NCBI RefSeq assembly: GCF_003130705.1
Contig: NZ_CP021356.1
Span: 186,001 to 250,000, forward strand
Reading direction: 5' to 3'
Source: Rhodococcus oxybenzonivorans
GTDB lineage: Bacteria; Actinomycetota; Actinomycetes; Mycobacteriales; Mycobacteriaceae
DNA length: 64,000 nt
Shown in pieces: positions 35,249 through 43,694 of this stretch. The translations under genes were made by a program, and so were the position numbers. Position 1 is the stretch's first letter, and each line of letters starts with the position of its first letter. The notes under the pieces were generated by a model. It made no database searches, had not been told where the DNA came from, and saw only the letters and a program-made list of their open reading frames with translations.

Positions 35249-35922
35249 TTCGTTCCCTTCGCACTCGCCGACACGGTGGCTCGCAGCGCGAGCTCCCACC
35301 ACTGCCCGAACTGGCGGTACGGGGCGAGACGGTCCCAGTCCGCGAAGACCGCCGGCCACCGCCGGGGGGCGATCGTGGCGAGCACCGGATACGGGGCCGC
35401 GGGCTCGGTGAGCATGCGGGCACCGAACCCCAGCGCCCGCAGTCGGCGCATCGCTGTCACCGCCGCGACATCACGCGTAGTCCAGGGCAGGCACGTGTCC
35501 TCGACCGCAATCCCACCCCACCGCGCGTGCGGCAGGATGTGCTTTCGACCGGGCCGCAAGGGCACCACCACGGCGGTGTCCGGCTCGAGTGGCCGCAACA
35601 AGATCCGTTCGAGATCCGCCGACGTCATCGGCCTCATCGCTGGTCGGGTGGTCACCACATGCATACTTCTGCGCAGATCCGGGTGCTGGTAGGCCCACGC
35701 GCAAGACGTGCACAGCCCACCCTCCGCGGGCGCTTTCCACGAATCGAAACCCGTGAACGTTCGGGAGACCACCTTGGTCACCGCCTCCACCGGAACCGGG
35801 GACGCTGCGCATCGCGCACACCGGCCCACCCTCGCCAGCTCGACTACCTCGCGCGTCTTCGTCGACGCGAATGCCGCGGCGACGACATCCTGCCGGCCAG
35901 CCACCCCGCACAGTTTCCCCAC
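35245..35922 (-). CDS. csf1: type IV CRISPR large-subunit-like zinc protein Csf1
   Basis: A 225-residue protein predicted to be the Cas8-like subunit of the type IV effector. A four-cysteine zinc site is visible: C35 and C38 (RCARC) and C71 and C74 (LCTSC), followed by AWAYQHPDLRR and a Trp-rich C-terminal half. GTG 35922 is chosen because GAGGAG lies 7-12 bases upstream; an upstream extension with two more cysteines is possible but has no good start. First gene of the operon; 128 bases separate it from divergent cysH. The shared 34-bp motif is about 50 bases upstream. Confidence 0.82.
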   Translation of the reverse strand: MGKLCGVAGRQDVVAAAFASTKTREVVELARVGRCARCAASPVPVEAVTKVVSRTFTGFDSWKAPAEGGLCTSCAWAYQHPDLRRSMHVVTTRPAMRPMTSADLERILLRPLEPDTAVVVPLRPGRKHILPHARWGGIAVEDTCLPWTTRDVAAVTAMRRLRALGFGARMLTEPAAPYPVLATIAPRRWPAVFADWDRLAPYRQFGQWWELALRATVSASAKGTK

Positions 35923-35970
35923 AACACACTCCTCACATGCCCAGACGACTTCAAAACCGCCCCTACGACT

Positions 35971-36004
35971 GGAGGAAGATCCGCCGGGCGGACACTGTGT
36001 GACA
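35971..36004. promoter_or_regulatory. shared 34-bp motif, copy 2 (csf1/cysH)
   Basis: GGAGGAAGATCC (35971-35982), 16 bases, GTGACA (35999-36004), in the divergent intergenic region of csf1 and cysH. It is 49 bases from the csf1 start and 47 from the cysH start, so it could serve either or both. Same spacing as the copies at 33172 and 45076. Confidence 0.55.
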
Positions 36005-36050
36005 GAAGCTGCGAGATCTCGAAGCCAACCGTGACCCGTGAGGAGGACGT

Positions 36051-36905
36051 GTGGCGAGCAAGCCCGAACCCGACGGCCTGGACCTGAACACCCTCCGAGC
36101 ACTGCGCCGGCCCCGCCGCGACCTCGCAAACCTCACCGGACGCATCGAGCAACACCTCGACGACCACGACGGATACCTCGCCTTCTCCGGCGGCAAGGAC
36201 TCACTCGTCGCACTCCACCTCACCCTGCAGGTCGAACCGAACATCCCCGTCGTGTTCTTCGACTCCGGCCTCGAGTACCCCGAGACCTACACCTACATCA
36301 CCGCACTCGCCGACACCTGGAAACTGAACCTCGAACCCCACCGAGCCGACCCACCACTGCTGACCGTCCTCGCCCAATCCGGCGAATGGGATCACCAACA
36401 GCCCTCCCAAGCCACGAGCCAGAAACTGCGCGACATCCTCATCGGTGCACCCTCCCGTGCAGCGCACTCGGCACACGGGGCAGGAGAAATCTGGGGCGTA
36501 CGAGCCGACGAGTCACCGAAAGGGACCGGACGCTGGTCGCTCTACTACAACGCACTCAGCAGCCACGTCACACGCGACTGCGACGGCTGCTGCACCAACA
36601 CCACCGAGCAACGCCGACACCATGGCGGCCTCATCGACCGAGCCGACGGAACACATGTCTTCGGGCCCATATGGGACTGGAGCAACGCCGAAATCTGGGC
36701 CTACATCGCCCACCACCAGCTACCGGTAAACCCCGTCTACGACAAACTCCGCCAACTCGGCGCCCCCGAACACCACCTGCGGGTCTCCCACATGCTCGAC
36801 GCCGCCTTCCTCGAACACGGCCGCATCACCCGCCTACGCCGCGGATGGCCCGCACTCTTCGAAGAACTCGCCCAACTCCTCCCACGGATCCGCGAGTTCG
36901 TCTGA
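36051..36905 (+). CDS. cysH: CysH-like (PAPS reductase family) protein of type IV-B locus
   Basis: A 284-residue member of the adenine-nucleotide alpha-hydrolase (PP-loop) superfamily, related to phosphoadenosine-phosphosulphate reductase. PP-loop SGGKDS at residues 46-51, then VVFFDSGLEYPET and a Cys cluster CDGCC in the middle, with GPIWDWSNAEIWAYI after it. A cysH-like gene beside csf1 is the known companion of type IV-B CRISPR systems; its biochemical job there is unresolved. It probably does not serve sulphate assimilation, since no other cys gene is present. GTG 36051 has GAGGAGG just upstream. A stem-loop follows at 36932-36950. Confidence 0.88.
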   Translation: MASKPEPDGLDLNTLRALRRPRRDLANLTGRIEQHLDDHDGYLAFSGGKDSLVALHLTLQVEPNIPVVFFDSGLEYPETYTYITALADTWKLNLEPHRADPPLLTVLAQSGEWDHQQPSQATSQKLRDILIGAPSRAAHSAHGAGEIWGVRADESPKGTGRWSLYYNALSSHVTRDCDGCCTNTTEQRRHHGGLIDRADGTHVFGPIWDWSNAEIWAYIAHHQLPVNPVYDKLRQLGAPEHHLRVSHMLDAAFLEHGRITRLRRGWPALFEELAQLLPRIREFV

Positions 36906-36931
36906 CACCTCCGCTTTCTATGCGGTGAGAC

Positions 36932-36950
36932 GTGGGGCGAACTGCCCCAC
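36932..36950 (+). terminator. hairpin downstream of cysH
   Basis: GTGGGGC (36932-36938) pairs with GCCCCAC (36944-36950) around GAACT, 27 bases after the cysH stop. There is no T-run, so it is only a candidate terminator. Confidence 0.5.
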
Positions 36951-37189
36951 ACTTCTCCCGACCTGATCGTCCGCGTGCGTCAACTGGAGGCGTGGAAGCT
37001 CCGCGTTACCATGGCAGCCCGGTCATCCTCCACGAGACCGCCGAACTGACCGACACCATCGACCGCGTTCGCACGCGTACAGAGGGAAATCAACACCAGC
37101 GAAGCCATGTGGTGGGATCTCGACACCGCACTGAAAGTGGACAGCCGTGAGCGACCTCCTCAACGAGATCATCGAGAAGCATCAGAAGG
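36951..37189 (+). pseudogene. probable frameshifted coding relic
   Basis: Pieces in different frames look coding: HGSPVILHETAELTDTIDRV (from about 37011), then REINTSEAMWWDLDTALKV (about 37085-37141), then SDLLNEIIEKHQKG (from GTG 37147). Each is lost by a one-base frame change. The last may have been the N-terminus of the next gene. Family unknown. Confidence 0.3.
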
Positions 37190-37462
37190 GTGCAAGTCGA
37201 GTGGGTCGCCGAAACCGACACGTACAACGTGTCCTGCACCTGCGGCCAGTGGGTGCGTGACGACAAGCATGCCGAACACGTCATGATCAGCATCCCCGCC
37301 GCGAACATCGTCCGGGCCAGCCAGCACACCAGCGGAACGTACGTCGCCTTCGGGGCTACGTCATCTGCGGGGGCTACGATCCTCGGGTCGAAGCGCGAGG
37401 ACGTCAACCGGAACGCCCAACAGCATGCCCGGTGGCACATCGACCTCGCCAGCGGGGGCTAG
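37190..37462 (+). CDS. small unknown protein, possibly missing its N-terminus
   Basis: A 90-residue frame starting QVEWVAETDTYNVSCTCGQW and containing a CxC pair and several His residues (KHAEHVMIS). The segment just before it (SDLLNEIIEKHQKG, from GTG 37147) is in the next frame and would make a natural N-terminus, so a frameshift is suspected. No family recognised. Confidence 0.45.
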   Translation: MQVEWVAETDTYNVSCTCGQWVRDDKHAEHVMISIPAANIVRASQHTSGTYVAFGATSSAGATILGSKREDVNRNAQQHARWHIDLASGG

Positions 37463-37572
37463 ATTCGGATCGCCTCCGGGGCAAGGCCGCTCAGAGGTGT
37501 AATAGCACATCGGTGTCGGACCGCGCCGGTAAACTCGTCAACGCACGGAACCACCCATTACAGGAGTACTCG

Positions 37573-38682
37573 TTGACTGAGATCATCGACCCCGAAGAAG
37601 CCGCCGACAAGCCGAAACCCGCGAAGAAGCGGAAGCCTCGGAAGGCGGCCGACTTCAACACCGCGATCGGCCCCAACCTCCGGTCGCCCGCCTTCGACAG
37701 GTTGCTTGACCCCAAGCTGACGTCGAGCATTATCGACCGCGCGGGAATCAACAAGGCGTTCACCGAAGGCCTGTCCCCGCACACCAACAGCATCGCGAAG
37801 CTCGCCGGGTTCAACATGGCGAACTACACCGGGGCGAACACGATCGGGAACCTGCTGGATTCACCGGCGTTCAAGCAGAGCGTTTTGGGGATGTCCGACG
37901 TCGGCAGGACTCAGGGCTTCCTCGATGCGATCAACGAGCAGATCACGTCGAGCATCCGCACGCCCGGCCTGGCCGAGTGGGCGGCGTCCCCGGCTGCGTC
38001 CACTCTCACGCCGTCGCTCGGAATCCTCGCTGCCTCGATGAACGTCGGCGAAACGAACACGGCAATCCAGCGCATCACCGAGGCCCTGGCGGACACCGCG
38101 ATGACCAAGGGCATCACCGAACGCCTCGTCTTCAACATGCCGAACCTGTTCCCGTCCATCAGCCCCCTGCGGGACTGGATGGAGGCGAACAACGCAGCCA
38201 TGACGGCGATGACATCACCCCTGCTGGACATCGCACGGAACGCCCACGCGCACCTCCGGGACGACGACGAGGACCAGATCGAGTTCGACGTCGACAACAC
38301 CACGCTCGTCCTACCGCAGCTCACCGAACTCGCCGAAGCGTACGAGTCAGGAGACTTCGACCAGCCGTCGTTCTCAGCGTTCTCCGAGGCGATCGAGGAG
38401 AGCCCCGAGTGGCGCGAGGCCATCGACAACGCGGTCGATCGGGCGAAGGCGGCACTCTTCCTTCCCCGGAAGACGGTGCGGGTGATTGTGAAGCTCGGGA
38501 TCTTCCTCTCGCTCGCCACCGTTGTCACGGTCGTGACGATCGCCGGTGGTACCGTCCCGATCCTGGCCGTGGTGATCGGCGCGATGGGGGCGCAGAGCTC
38601 CATGGGTGATGTCCACAAGTTCGTCGACGAGAAGCTCCTCCCCGACAAGGAATCCGACGAGGTAACGGAACCCGACGAGTAG
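37573..38682 (+). CDS. unknown protein with C-terminal membrane segments
   Basis: A 369-residue protein. A short lysine/proline-rich start (PKPAKKRKPRKA) is followed by a long helical region with repeated Asn/Thr-rich turns, an acidic patch (HLRDDDEDQIEFDVDN) and two adjacent hydrophobic stretches near the end (LGIFLSLATVVTVVTIAGG and TVPILAVVIGAMG). It ends in a charged tail (DKESDEVTEPDE). TTG 37573 with CAGGAG 6 bases upstream is the chosen start. Topology suggests a cytosolic domain anchored at its C-terminus. Function unknown. Confidence 0.65.
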   Translation: MTEIIDPEEAADKPKPAKKRKPRKAADFNTAIGPNLRSPAFDRLLDPKLTSSIIDRAGINKAFTEGLSPHTNSIAKLAGFNMANYTGANTIGNLLDSPAFKQSVLGMSDVGRTQGFLDAINEQITSSIRTPGLAEWAASPAASTLTPSLGILAASMNVGETNTAIQRITEALADTAMTKGITERLVFNMPNLFPSISPLRDWMEANNAAMTAMTSPLLDIARNAHAHLRDDDEDQIEFDVDNTTLVLPQLTELAEAYESGDFDQPSFSAFSEAIEESPEWREAIDNAVDRAKAALFLPRKTVRVIVKLGIFLSLATVVTVVTIAGGTVPILAVVIGAMGAQSSMGDVHKFVDEKLLPDKESDEVTEPDE

Positions 38683-38939
38683 CGCACGAACGGTGGCGGG
38701 GTTCACCGTGATTAACGTCGGTACCGGCGCCCTAACAGGTGGGCCAATTCCGCCGCGACCGACATAGCGTTCGCGGCGGCCGTCCTCGCCGTCGTCAGTA
38801 TCCACCTCCTGGCTTCCATCCGGACGTTCCCGCCGACCCCCCTTGCAGTAGTCGACGACTGTTGTAGGAGAGGGTCACTCGGCCAGCTGTCACCCCTATG
38901 AACGTCTGGTGGACCGTAGACCAGCCGGGTGTGCGCCGA

Positions 38940-39157
38940 TCAGATCGGCGGGGTAATTCCATGCACGGCGTCGACGTCCGGGTGAATCGGAACTTCGCCG
39001 GGATCGACCAGTGGATTGCCGGTGGCGGCGTCCAAAACACAGATCTCGATGATCGACCGTCGATTTCCTCAAGGTCGGTCGACTCAACGTTCAGCACTGC
39101 TGCCCGGCCGGGGACGAGCATGCCCCGTTCCCACTGCTGCGGAGACGTACTGGCCAT
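38940..39157 (-). pseudogene. truncated DnaQ-like 3-5 exonuclease relic
   Basis: From ATG 39157 the frame reads GRAAVLNVESTDLEEIDGR. After a frameshift near 39055 it continues SIIEICVLDAATGNPLVDPG and DAVHGITPPI, then stops at 38940. This is the opening of a DEDDh exonuclease (usual form: VLDTETTGLD, GRIIEIAVVD, AVHGIT). The DxE catalytic motif is NxE, the frame is shifted and the C-terminal two thirds are missing. Confidence 0.6.
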
Positions 39158-39249
39158 ACCACCTCCTTCTCGTGATCATCGTAAGGACACCCTCTGACAT
39201 GTGGTTCTGACTTCGGCACCTATGCCGGCCCGGAGAAGTTCCTGGTACG

Positions 39250-39296
39250 CTCGGGCGCCCGTCTTCCGACAAAGGATCGGGAGGACGGCGCCCGAG
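39250..39296 (-). terminator. hairpin terminator for the gene at 39318
   Basis: CTCGGGCGCC (39250-39259) pairs with GGCGCCCGAG (39287-39296), extended by an imperfect GTCTTCC/GGGAGGAC stem. It lies 22 bases after the stop of the minus-strand gene. Confidence 0.6.
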
Positions 39297-39317
39297 CCAC
39301 GCCACCGGACTGCTTCC

Positions 39318-39734
39318 TTAGCTGTAGGAATGCTCAGGTTCGCGCTCGCTGGAGACCTGCCCGTCGGTGCTCGTCGGCTGATCGCCTTCCTGCGGTGCAG
39401 CAGCATCTGCGACGTCGGTTGTCTCAGTCGCGTCCTTACCGGCGCCACCACGCGCGGCCTTACTGGAGGTATTCTTCCGCTTCTTCGGGGCGGTGTAACC
39501 CATGGCCGCGAGCTCTTTGGCCGTCCATCCGCCTTCGATCGCGTCCTCGTGGGCCGTCCTGATTGCGTCTACGGCTGCCTCGCGTGCGGAGTCGAGTGCG
39601 GCTAGCTCTTCCACTGCTTCACCGATGGCTCCGACAAGTGCGACGCGGGTTTCGATTGCTTTCTGCGCCAGTGCTTCCGCATTCTTTCGTGCGGTCTCGA
39701 TTGCTTTCTTGTGGGCGGCTGGCGTAGTGCTCAT
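39318..39734 (-). CDS. small helical, acidic-tailed protein
   Basis: A 138-residue protein. Residues 5-75 form a likely coiled coil rich in Ala, Glu and Lys (KKAIETARKNAEALAQKAIE). The middle TAKELAAMGYTAPKKRK resembles a small DNA-binding hook, and the tail is disordered and acidic (DGQVSSEREPEH). GGAGACA precedes the ATG at 39734. A hairpin follows the stop. Function unknown; possibly histone-like or a plasmid structural protein. Confidence 0.6.
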   Translation of the reverse strand: MSTTPAAHKKAIETARKNAEALAQKAIETRVALVGAIGEAVEELAALDSAREAAVDAIRTAHEDAIEGGWTAKELAAMGYTAPKKRKNTSSKAARGGAGKDATETTDVADAAAPQEGDQPTSTDGQVSSEREPEHSYS

Positions 39735-39866
39735 GTGTCACTGTCTCCTTTGTCTGTGCGGTCGTGCCGCAAGGTCGCGGCTCGACTCTGTTGCCGGTCT
39801 GCGTTTGTAGTGGCGATCGTATTGTTCCGCTTCGGGATCAGCGCAGGACAACTTGTCCCCCGATGG

Positions 39867-40814
39867 TCACAGGAAGCGGGCGGGGATCATGTCCGGGCGG
39901 ACGGCGCTGATCTGAACCAGCTGGCCGGTCTGCGGTGCTTCAAGCATTTTTCCGCCGCCGAGGTAGATCGCGACGTGGTTGGCTCCGTCTGCCTGCCAGT
40001 TCCCGAAAAGCAGGTCACCCTGCTGGGCTTGGGTCATGGTGATCTGCTGGCCTGCCCGGAACTGTTCCTGTGAGGTGCGGGGCAAAATCTTCGTGCCGCC
40101 GGTGCCGATGTAGTAGGCGAAACGCGTAAGCCCCGAGCAGTCGTAGCCGGCGGTAGTTCCTCCGGTGCCGTCGCCCATCGACGGTCCGGTGAGAAGGCCT
40201 CCGCCCCATTGGTAGGGCAGTCCGATCGCGCGCATCGCCGCTTCGATGACCGCACGCGCGAGCTCGAGGTTGCGGGGAAAGCGGGGGTCGAAGGTCAAAT
40301 CACTGACTGCGGTCGGGGCGAGCATTCTTGTCAGGGAGGGGATGCCGGCCGCAGTGGTGGGTGCCCCACTGACGGCAGGAGGCAGAACTAACGGATTCGT
40401 CTCCTGCTGCGGAGTCGATGACGGTGCCTGAGCTGCGGGTCCTGCCGGGTTGGCGACACCGCCGGCGGGTCCGGGTTCCGGGCTAGGGGCGGGCAGGACC
40501 ACCTCGGGAATCAGGCCCTGGGCCTCGGGCGAGAGCTGTTCCCTGGCGCCCGCAGCGGCATCCTGGACTTCCGGTGGAATGGCGTTCTCGATCTCGGCTT
40601 GCCACTCGGCGGGCAACTGCTCCTGCGCCTGCTGCACTGCCCGGGCCGCGTCGGCGAGGTAGGGCTGCGGGTTCGGGACATACTGGGCGAGAGCTGGCGG
40701 TAGTTCCTGTGCGACCGACGTGACGCTGTCGGTGATCGCGGGGTCCACTCCGCCGCCCTGGGCAGCTGATGCGCCGGCCACTGCGACGCCGATGATGATC
40801 GATGCGAAATCCAT
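39867..40814 (-). CDS. NlpC/P60 cell-wall peptidase
   Basis: A 315-residue NlpC/P60 hydrolase predicted to cleave peptidoglycan stem peptides. The catalytic Cys226 is in AGYDCSGLTRFAYY and His280 in ANHVAIYLGGGKMLEAP. The N-terminus has a short hydrophobic stretch (IIIGVAVAGASA) but no clear cleavage site. Residues 20-160 form an Ala/Pro/Gln-rich stalk. Start ATG 40814 follows AGGAGACATC. In actinobacterial plasmids such enzymes often accompany conjugation or surface-appendage genes, which fits the neighbouring clusters. Regulated alone, as spacing on both sides exceeds 100 bases. Confidence 0.85.
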   Translation of the reverse strand: MDFASIIIGVAVAGASAAQGGGVDPAITDSVTSVAQELPPALAQYVPNPQPYLADAARAVQQAQEQLPAEWQAEIENAIPPEVQDAAAGAREQLSPEAQGLIPEVVLPAPSPEPGPAGGVANPAGPAAQAPSSTPQQETNPLVLPPAVSGAPTTAAGIPSLTRMLAPTAVSDLTFDPRFPRNLELARAVIEAAMRAIGLPYQWGGGLLTGPSMGDGTGGTTAGYDCSGLTRFAYYIGTGGTKILPRTSQEQFRAGQQITMTQAQQGDLLFGNWQADGANHVAIYLGGGKMLEAPQTGQLVQISAVRPDMIPARFL

Positions 40815-41084
40815 GATGTCTCCTGGCCGAGGGTGTGGCGGCCAAGGGCGGAAGTACTGTCTCGATGACCGCGAGGATGTCGTGCGATCAGGACAGTAGA
40901 GAGAGACCTGTTCAACTCGACCGAACTCACAATCGGGGCAACCCAGTCGGGCATCCACATCGGCCAATAGGGCGTAGAGAATTGGACCGGATGCGGAAGA
41001 TCAAATAGGGTGTGGTTACTGAGAATGCACTGGGTGAGTCGGAGGCACACCATCTTGTAGGTGGCCTCCGACTTTTCTTTCTGC

Positions 41085-41279
41085 TCACAGCCCCTTGCCA
41101 TCTCGTCGTCCGGTATGAGCGTCGGCGCCGGAGCCCTCCTTCCCTTGCGTTGTGTCCGCGGTCGAATCCGAATCGTCGTGTGGCGCGGCTTTCACCACTC
41201 TGAATTGCGCGGGCGCAGCGAAGATATCGGGATGAAAGATCAAGTCGGGGCGCCGGTGGCGCGGCTTGTCCGCAGTCAT
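41085..41279 (-). CDS. 64-residue hydrophilic protein
   Basis: Short, charged and probably disordered (MTADKPRHRRPDLIFHPDIF at the start, then a Ser/Thr/Asp-rich tail). ATG 41279 has GGAAGGAAAA upstream. It follows the 41336-42223 gene on the same strand by 56 bases. No family recognised. Confidence 0.4.
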   Translation of the reverse strand: MTADKPRHRRPDLIFHPDIFAAPAQFRVVKAAPHDDSDSTADTTQGKEGSGADAHTGRRDGKGL

Positions 41280-41335
41280 GACTGAGTTTTCCTTCCGGTG
41301 AGTTGAATCTGTCTTGAACGCCCCGCCTCGACTCG

Positions 41336-42223
41336 TCATGGCGTCTCGTGATCGACAAGTTGGACGACCAGGCGCTCCCCCGGCGGATGTCCGGGCCGCT
41401 CATACGGCACAAAATGAGCCCCCACCACCTGAAGCTGCATTCCCCGTGGCAGCAAGTGGTGCGAGTTGTCCACGCGAGAAGATTGCCCGTAGTACATGCC
41501 CCGGTCGGTCTGGATCTCGAAGACAACATCGGTGGGCCGGGCGGTCGAATCCAGCTCGTGCAGCGAATGAGTTGCTGCAGTAAACCGGTCGAAGGACAGG
41601 ACCGTCCCCGGCGATAGCGTCGAGGGCAGATCTGACGGGTTCACGACCGCGTTGGGAATGCTCACCGACGTGTACACGAGATGACCTCGTCCGGATTCGC
41701 GTTCGTATCGTTGAATTGCCCGGTCCACTCGTTGGACCTGCTTGCGGCGAGCATCGTCGAGCTCGACAGCGTCGCCGGCCACCGCGGAGAGGGCGTTGTT
41801 CGTCTCCCGCCAGGTCTTCGGGTCCGACGTCAACGACGCCAGCGCCGTGTACTGGGCTTTTGGCATCGCGTCGAGGACGCGGCGCTTCGTCGCGGATCGG
41901 GTGTTCCGTTGTCGTGCCGAGAGTGTGCGACGGAGTTCGATCGCCGGTGGCAGCTGCGGGCGTAGCCGAGAGTTTCCGATTGCCGCCGGCGTGGGCCGAG
42001 GATAGGCACGGTTGAGGTCCCGTTGCGCCCGGGTCAATCCAGGTAGGTTCTCGGTGGCGTCGTCGAGTTCTCGTGCTCCGCTGCGGAGATCGGCGCGGGT
42101 GTCGTAGGCATGCTGTGAGATTAGTTCGCCTTCCTTGCGGGTGGCGACGTCGCTTTCGCCCCGGTCGAGATCGAACACACCGTTGACGCGGTCTGGGCTG
42201 ATCCGGTCATGGCTGCGGCCCAT
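41336..42223 (-). CDS. possible ADP-ribosyltransferase-fold protein
   Basis: A 295-residue protein. The N-terminal half is helical (ELDDATENLPGLTRAQRDL). The C-terminal half resembles ADP-ribosyltransferase exoenzymes: LVYTSVSIPNAVVN where families have LYRG, then LSPGTVLSFDRFTAATHS in place of the STS strand, and HHLLPRGMQLQVVGAHF, the signature LLPRG strand. The catalytic Arg, the STS serines and the ExE glutamates are not recognisable, so an active enzyme is doubtful. Its ATG overlaps the stop of the membrane-protein gene by one base, placing it in a coupled operon. Confidence 0.45.
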   Translation of the reverse strand: MGRSHDRISPDRVNGVFDLDRGESDVATRKEGELISQHAYDTRADLRSGARELDDATENLPGLTRAQRDLNRAYPRPTPAAIGNSRLRPQLPPAIELRRTLSARQRNTRSATKRRVLDAMPKAQYTALASLTSDPKTWRETNNALSAVAGDAVELDDARRKQVQRVDRAIQRYERESGRGHLVYTSVSIPNAVVNPSDLPSTLSPGTVLSFDRFTAATHSLHELDSTARPTDVVFEIQTDRGMYYGQSSRVDNSHHLLPRGMQLQVVGAHFVPYERPGHPPGERLVVQLVDHETP

Positions 42224-43260
42224 CAGCTGCGCCGATCGTATCCGGCGACGTCGCCGCGCAGCTGGGCCAGCGCCGCTTCCCGCGCCTGATGTAGATCGAC
42301 CAGGTCATTGGCCAGGTCACCGATCGCCGACGTTTCGAGATCATCATTCGCCGAGTTGACCAGCAATTCTCCGAGCGCCGGTGCGTGAGCGTCGATGCGA
42401 CCGAGAGCCGCAGTACCGTCGGTCGAGTCCTGGAGCATCAATAGGTCTTGGTGAAGAGTCCACAACGCTGCGACCCGCCCGATCAGTGATTCTTTGACCT
42501 GTTCGAACCACCGTCGCTGCTCGTGGTGGGACGCCCGCGCCGCGTCAGCCTCGGCACTGACACCTGTCGTGGGTTCGCCACCGCTGACCCGGAAAGTTGC
42601 CAGCTCACCGCAGTGGCCGAGAATCGCTCGGAGTTGGTCCTCGATGTCGAGCCGGATGCAGTGGATGTCGAGGTCCTCGTGACTCCATGCCGGCACGTCA
42701 CGAATATCGTCGACGATCGCGGACCCAGTCATGGCCAGACGAAGTTCGAAGAAGTCGCCGCCGGCCGAGACGTAGGCCTCGAGCTTGGCAATGTTGCCGC
42801 GGATCATCCGCTCGTCCGCCGCGGTCAGCCTGAGGGGATCACGGCGGATCCACCACCACATCGCGAGGACCTCCACACCTGCAGCCACGAAGATGAATAC
42901 CGTCAGATCCGTGAGCGGAGACTGAAAAAGCGAATTCATGTTGAGTAGGACAGAAATCATGCCGATCAGGACAGGTGCGATCACGACGAGGGGAATTTCG
43001 ACAACGATACCGCCGTTCGTTCGCCCGAACGGGACCTGCGTGCGCCACATATTGCGTCGGGGATAGGTATTCACGTCGTGGGCGGCAAAACCCAGCTCCG
43101 CTCGCCTTGTGACGATCGCGGCCACCCTCGGCGAGAAGAGTTGCAAGTGGATACAGTCGAGCGCCATCAGAAACTGGTCGCTCTCGGTGTCGCTCTCGAC
43201 GCGGTCGATCAGGTCCAGAACAACGCGGGCCGCGCGGTCGCCCGCTTCTGCCGGGATCAT
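42223..43260 (-). CDS. membrane protein of unknown function
   Basis: A 345-residue protein from ATG 43260, which overlaps the upstream gene stop by ATGA. Two hydrophobic helices are evident (VVEIPLVVIAPVLIGMISVL and LTDLTVFIFVAAGVEVLAMW) at about residues 85-145, followed by a long cytosolic helical domain (NIAKLEAYVSAGGDFFELRL, HHEQRRWFEQVKESL). It is coupled to the ADP-ribosyltransferase-like gene downstream. Family not recognised. Confidence 0.6.
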   Translation of the reverse strand: MIPAEAGDRAARVVLDLIDRVESDTESDQFLMALDCIHLQLFSPRVAAIVTRRAELGFAAHDVNTYPRRNMWRTQVPFGRTNGGIVVEIPLVVIAPVLIGMISVLLNMNSLFQSPLTDLTVFIFVAAGVEVLAMWWWIRRDPLRLTAADERMIRGNIAKLEAYVSAGGDFFELRLAMTGSAIVDDIRDVPAWSHEDLDIHCIRLDIEDQLRAILGHCGELATFRVSGGEPTTGVSAEADAARASHHEQRRWFEQVKESLIGRVAALWTLHQDLLMLQDSTDGTAALGRIDAHAPALGELLVNSANDDLETSAIGDLANDLVDLHQAREAALAQLRGDVAGYDRRS

Positions 43261-43628
43261 CGGCGTAGCTCGCTTCGCCCGATGGGCCGCTGCTCGCTGA
43301 CCTGCCGCGGTTCGGGGCCATTCTCTCCGGGATAGGTCCGTGGATCCGGCCGGCCCGAGGGGTGATGAGGGAAAACCTCGAATGCTTCTACGGCGGTGTC
43401 GAACTGCGCATGCGCGCCGGCCCACCGGATGTGACCGCAGCGGCAGTAGGTGGCGTCTTGCCACGGATTGTAGGTCTTCGGTTCGTGATGCAGATCGATG
43501 CACCGGTGCCGCTCCCCGACCTGCACACCACGCGCTGCCACCCGTTTCAGAACATGGCGGGTGTACGACCTCCCGCGGTAAACGAGCTCGTCCCTTGTGG
43601 TGCGCCTGACCGGACGACAGGTCAACAT
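43257..43628 (-). CDS. unknown small His/Cys-containing protein
   Basis: A 123-residue frame ending in ATGA overlap with the membrane-protein gene. It contains HRCIDLHHEPKTY and CRCGHIRWAGAHAQFDTAVE, suggesting a metal site. The start at 43628 is uncertain because no clear ribosome site precedes it. Confidence 0.5.
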   Translation of the reverse strand: MLTCRPVRRTTRDELVYRGRSYTRHVLKRVAARGVQVGERHRCIDLHHEPKTYNPWQDATYCRCGHIRWAGAHAQFDTAVEAFEVFPHHPSGRPDPRTYPGENGPEPRQVSEQRPIGRSELRR

Positions 43629-43694
43629 CTTGGTGAATACTCAACACTTCTCCCATCAGTGGTTGTCTCCTCGGGTGTCAGGCACGCGCAGATT

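Noticed and set aside
35923..36129. longer Csf1 with two more cysteines near its N-terminus
   Set aside because: The extension runs toward the cysH start and has no good ribosome site, while GTG 35922 has GAGGAG just upstream.
42948..43260. use of far-upstream start (43656) for the membrane protein
   Set aside because: The extra 132 residues overlap another coding frame; ATG 43260 gives the usual ATGA coupling.
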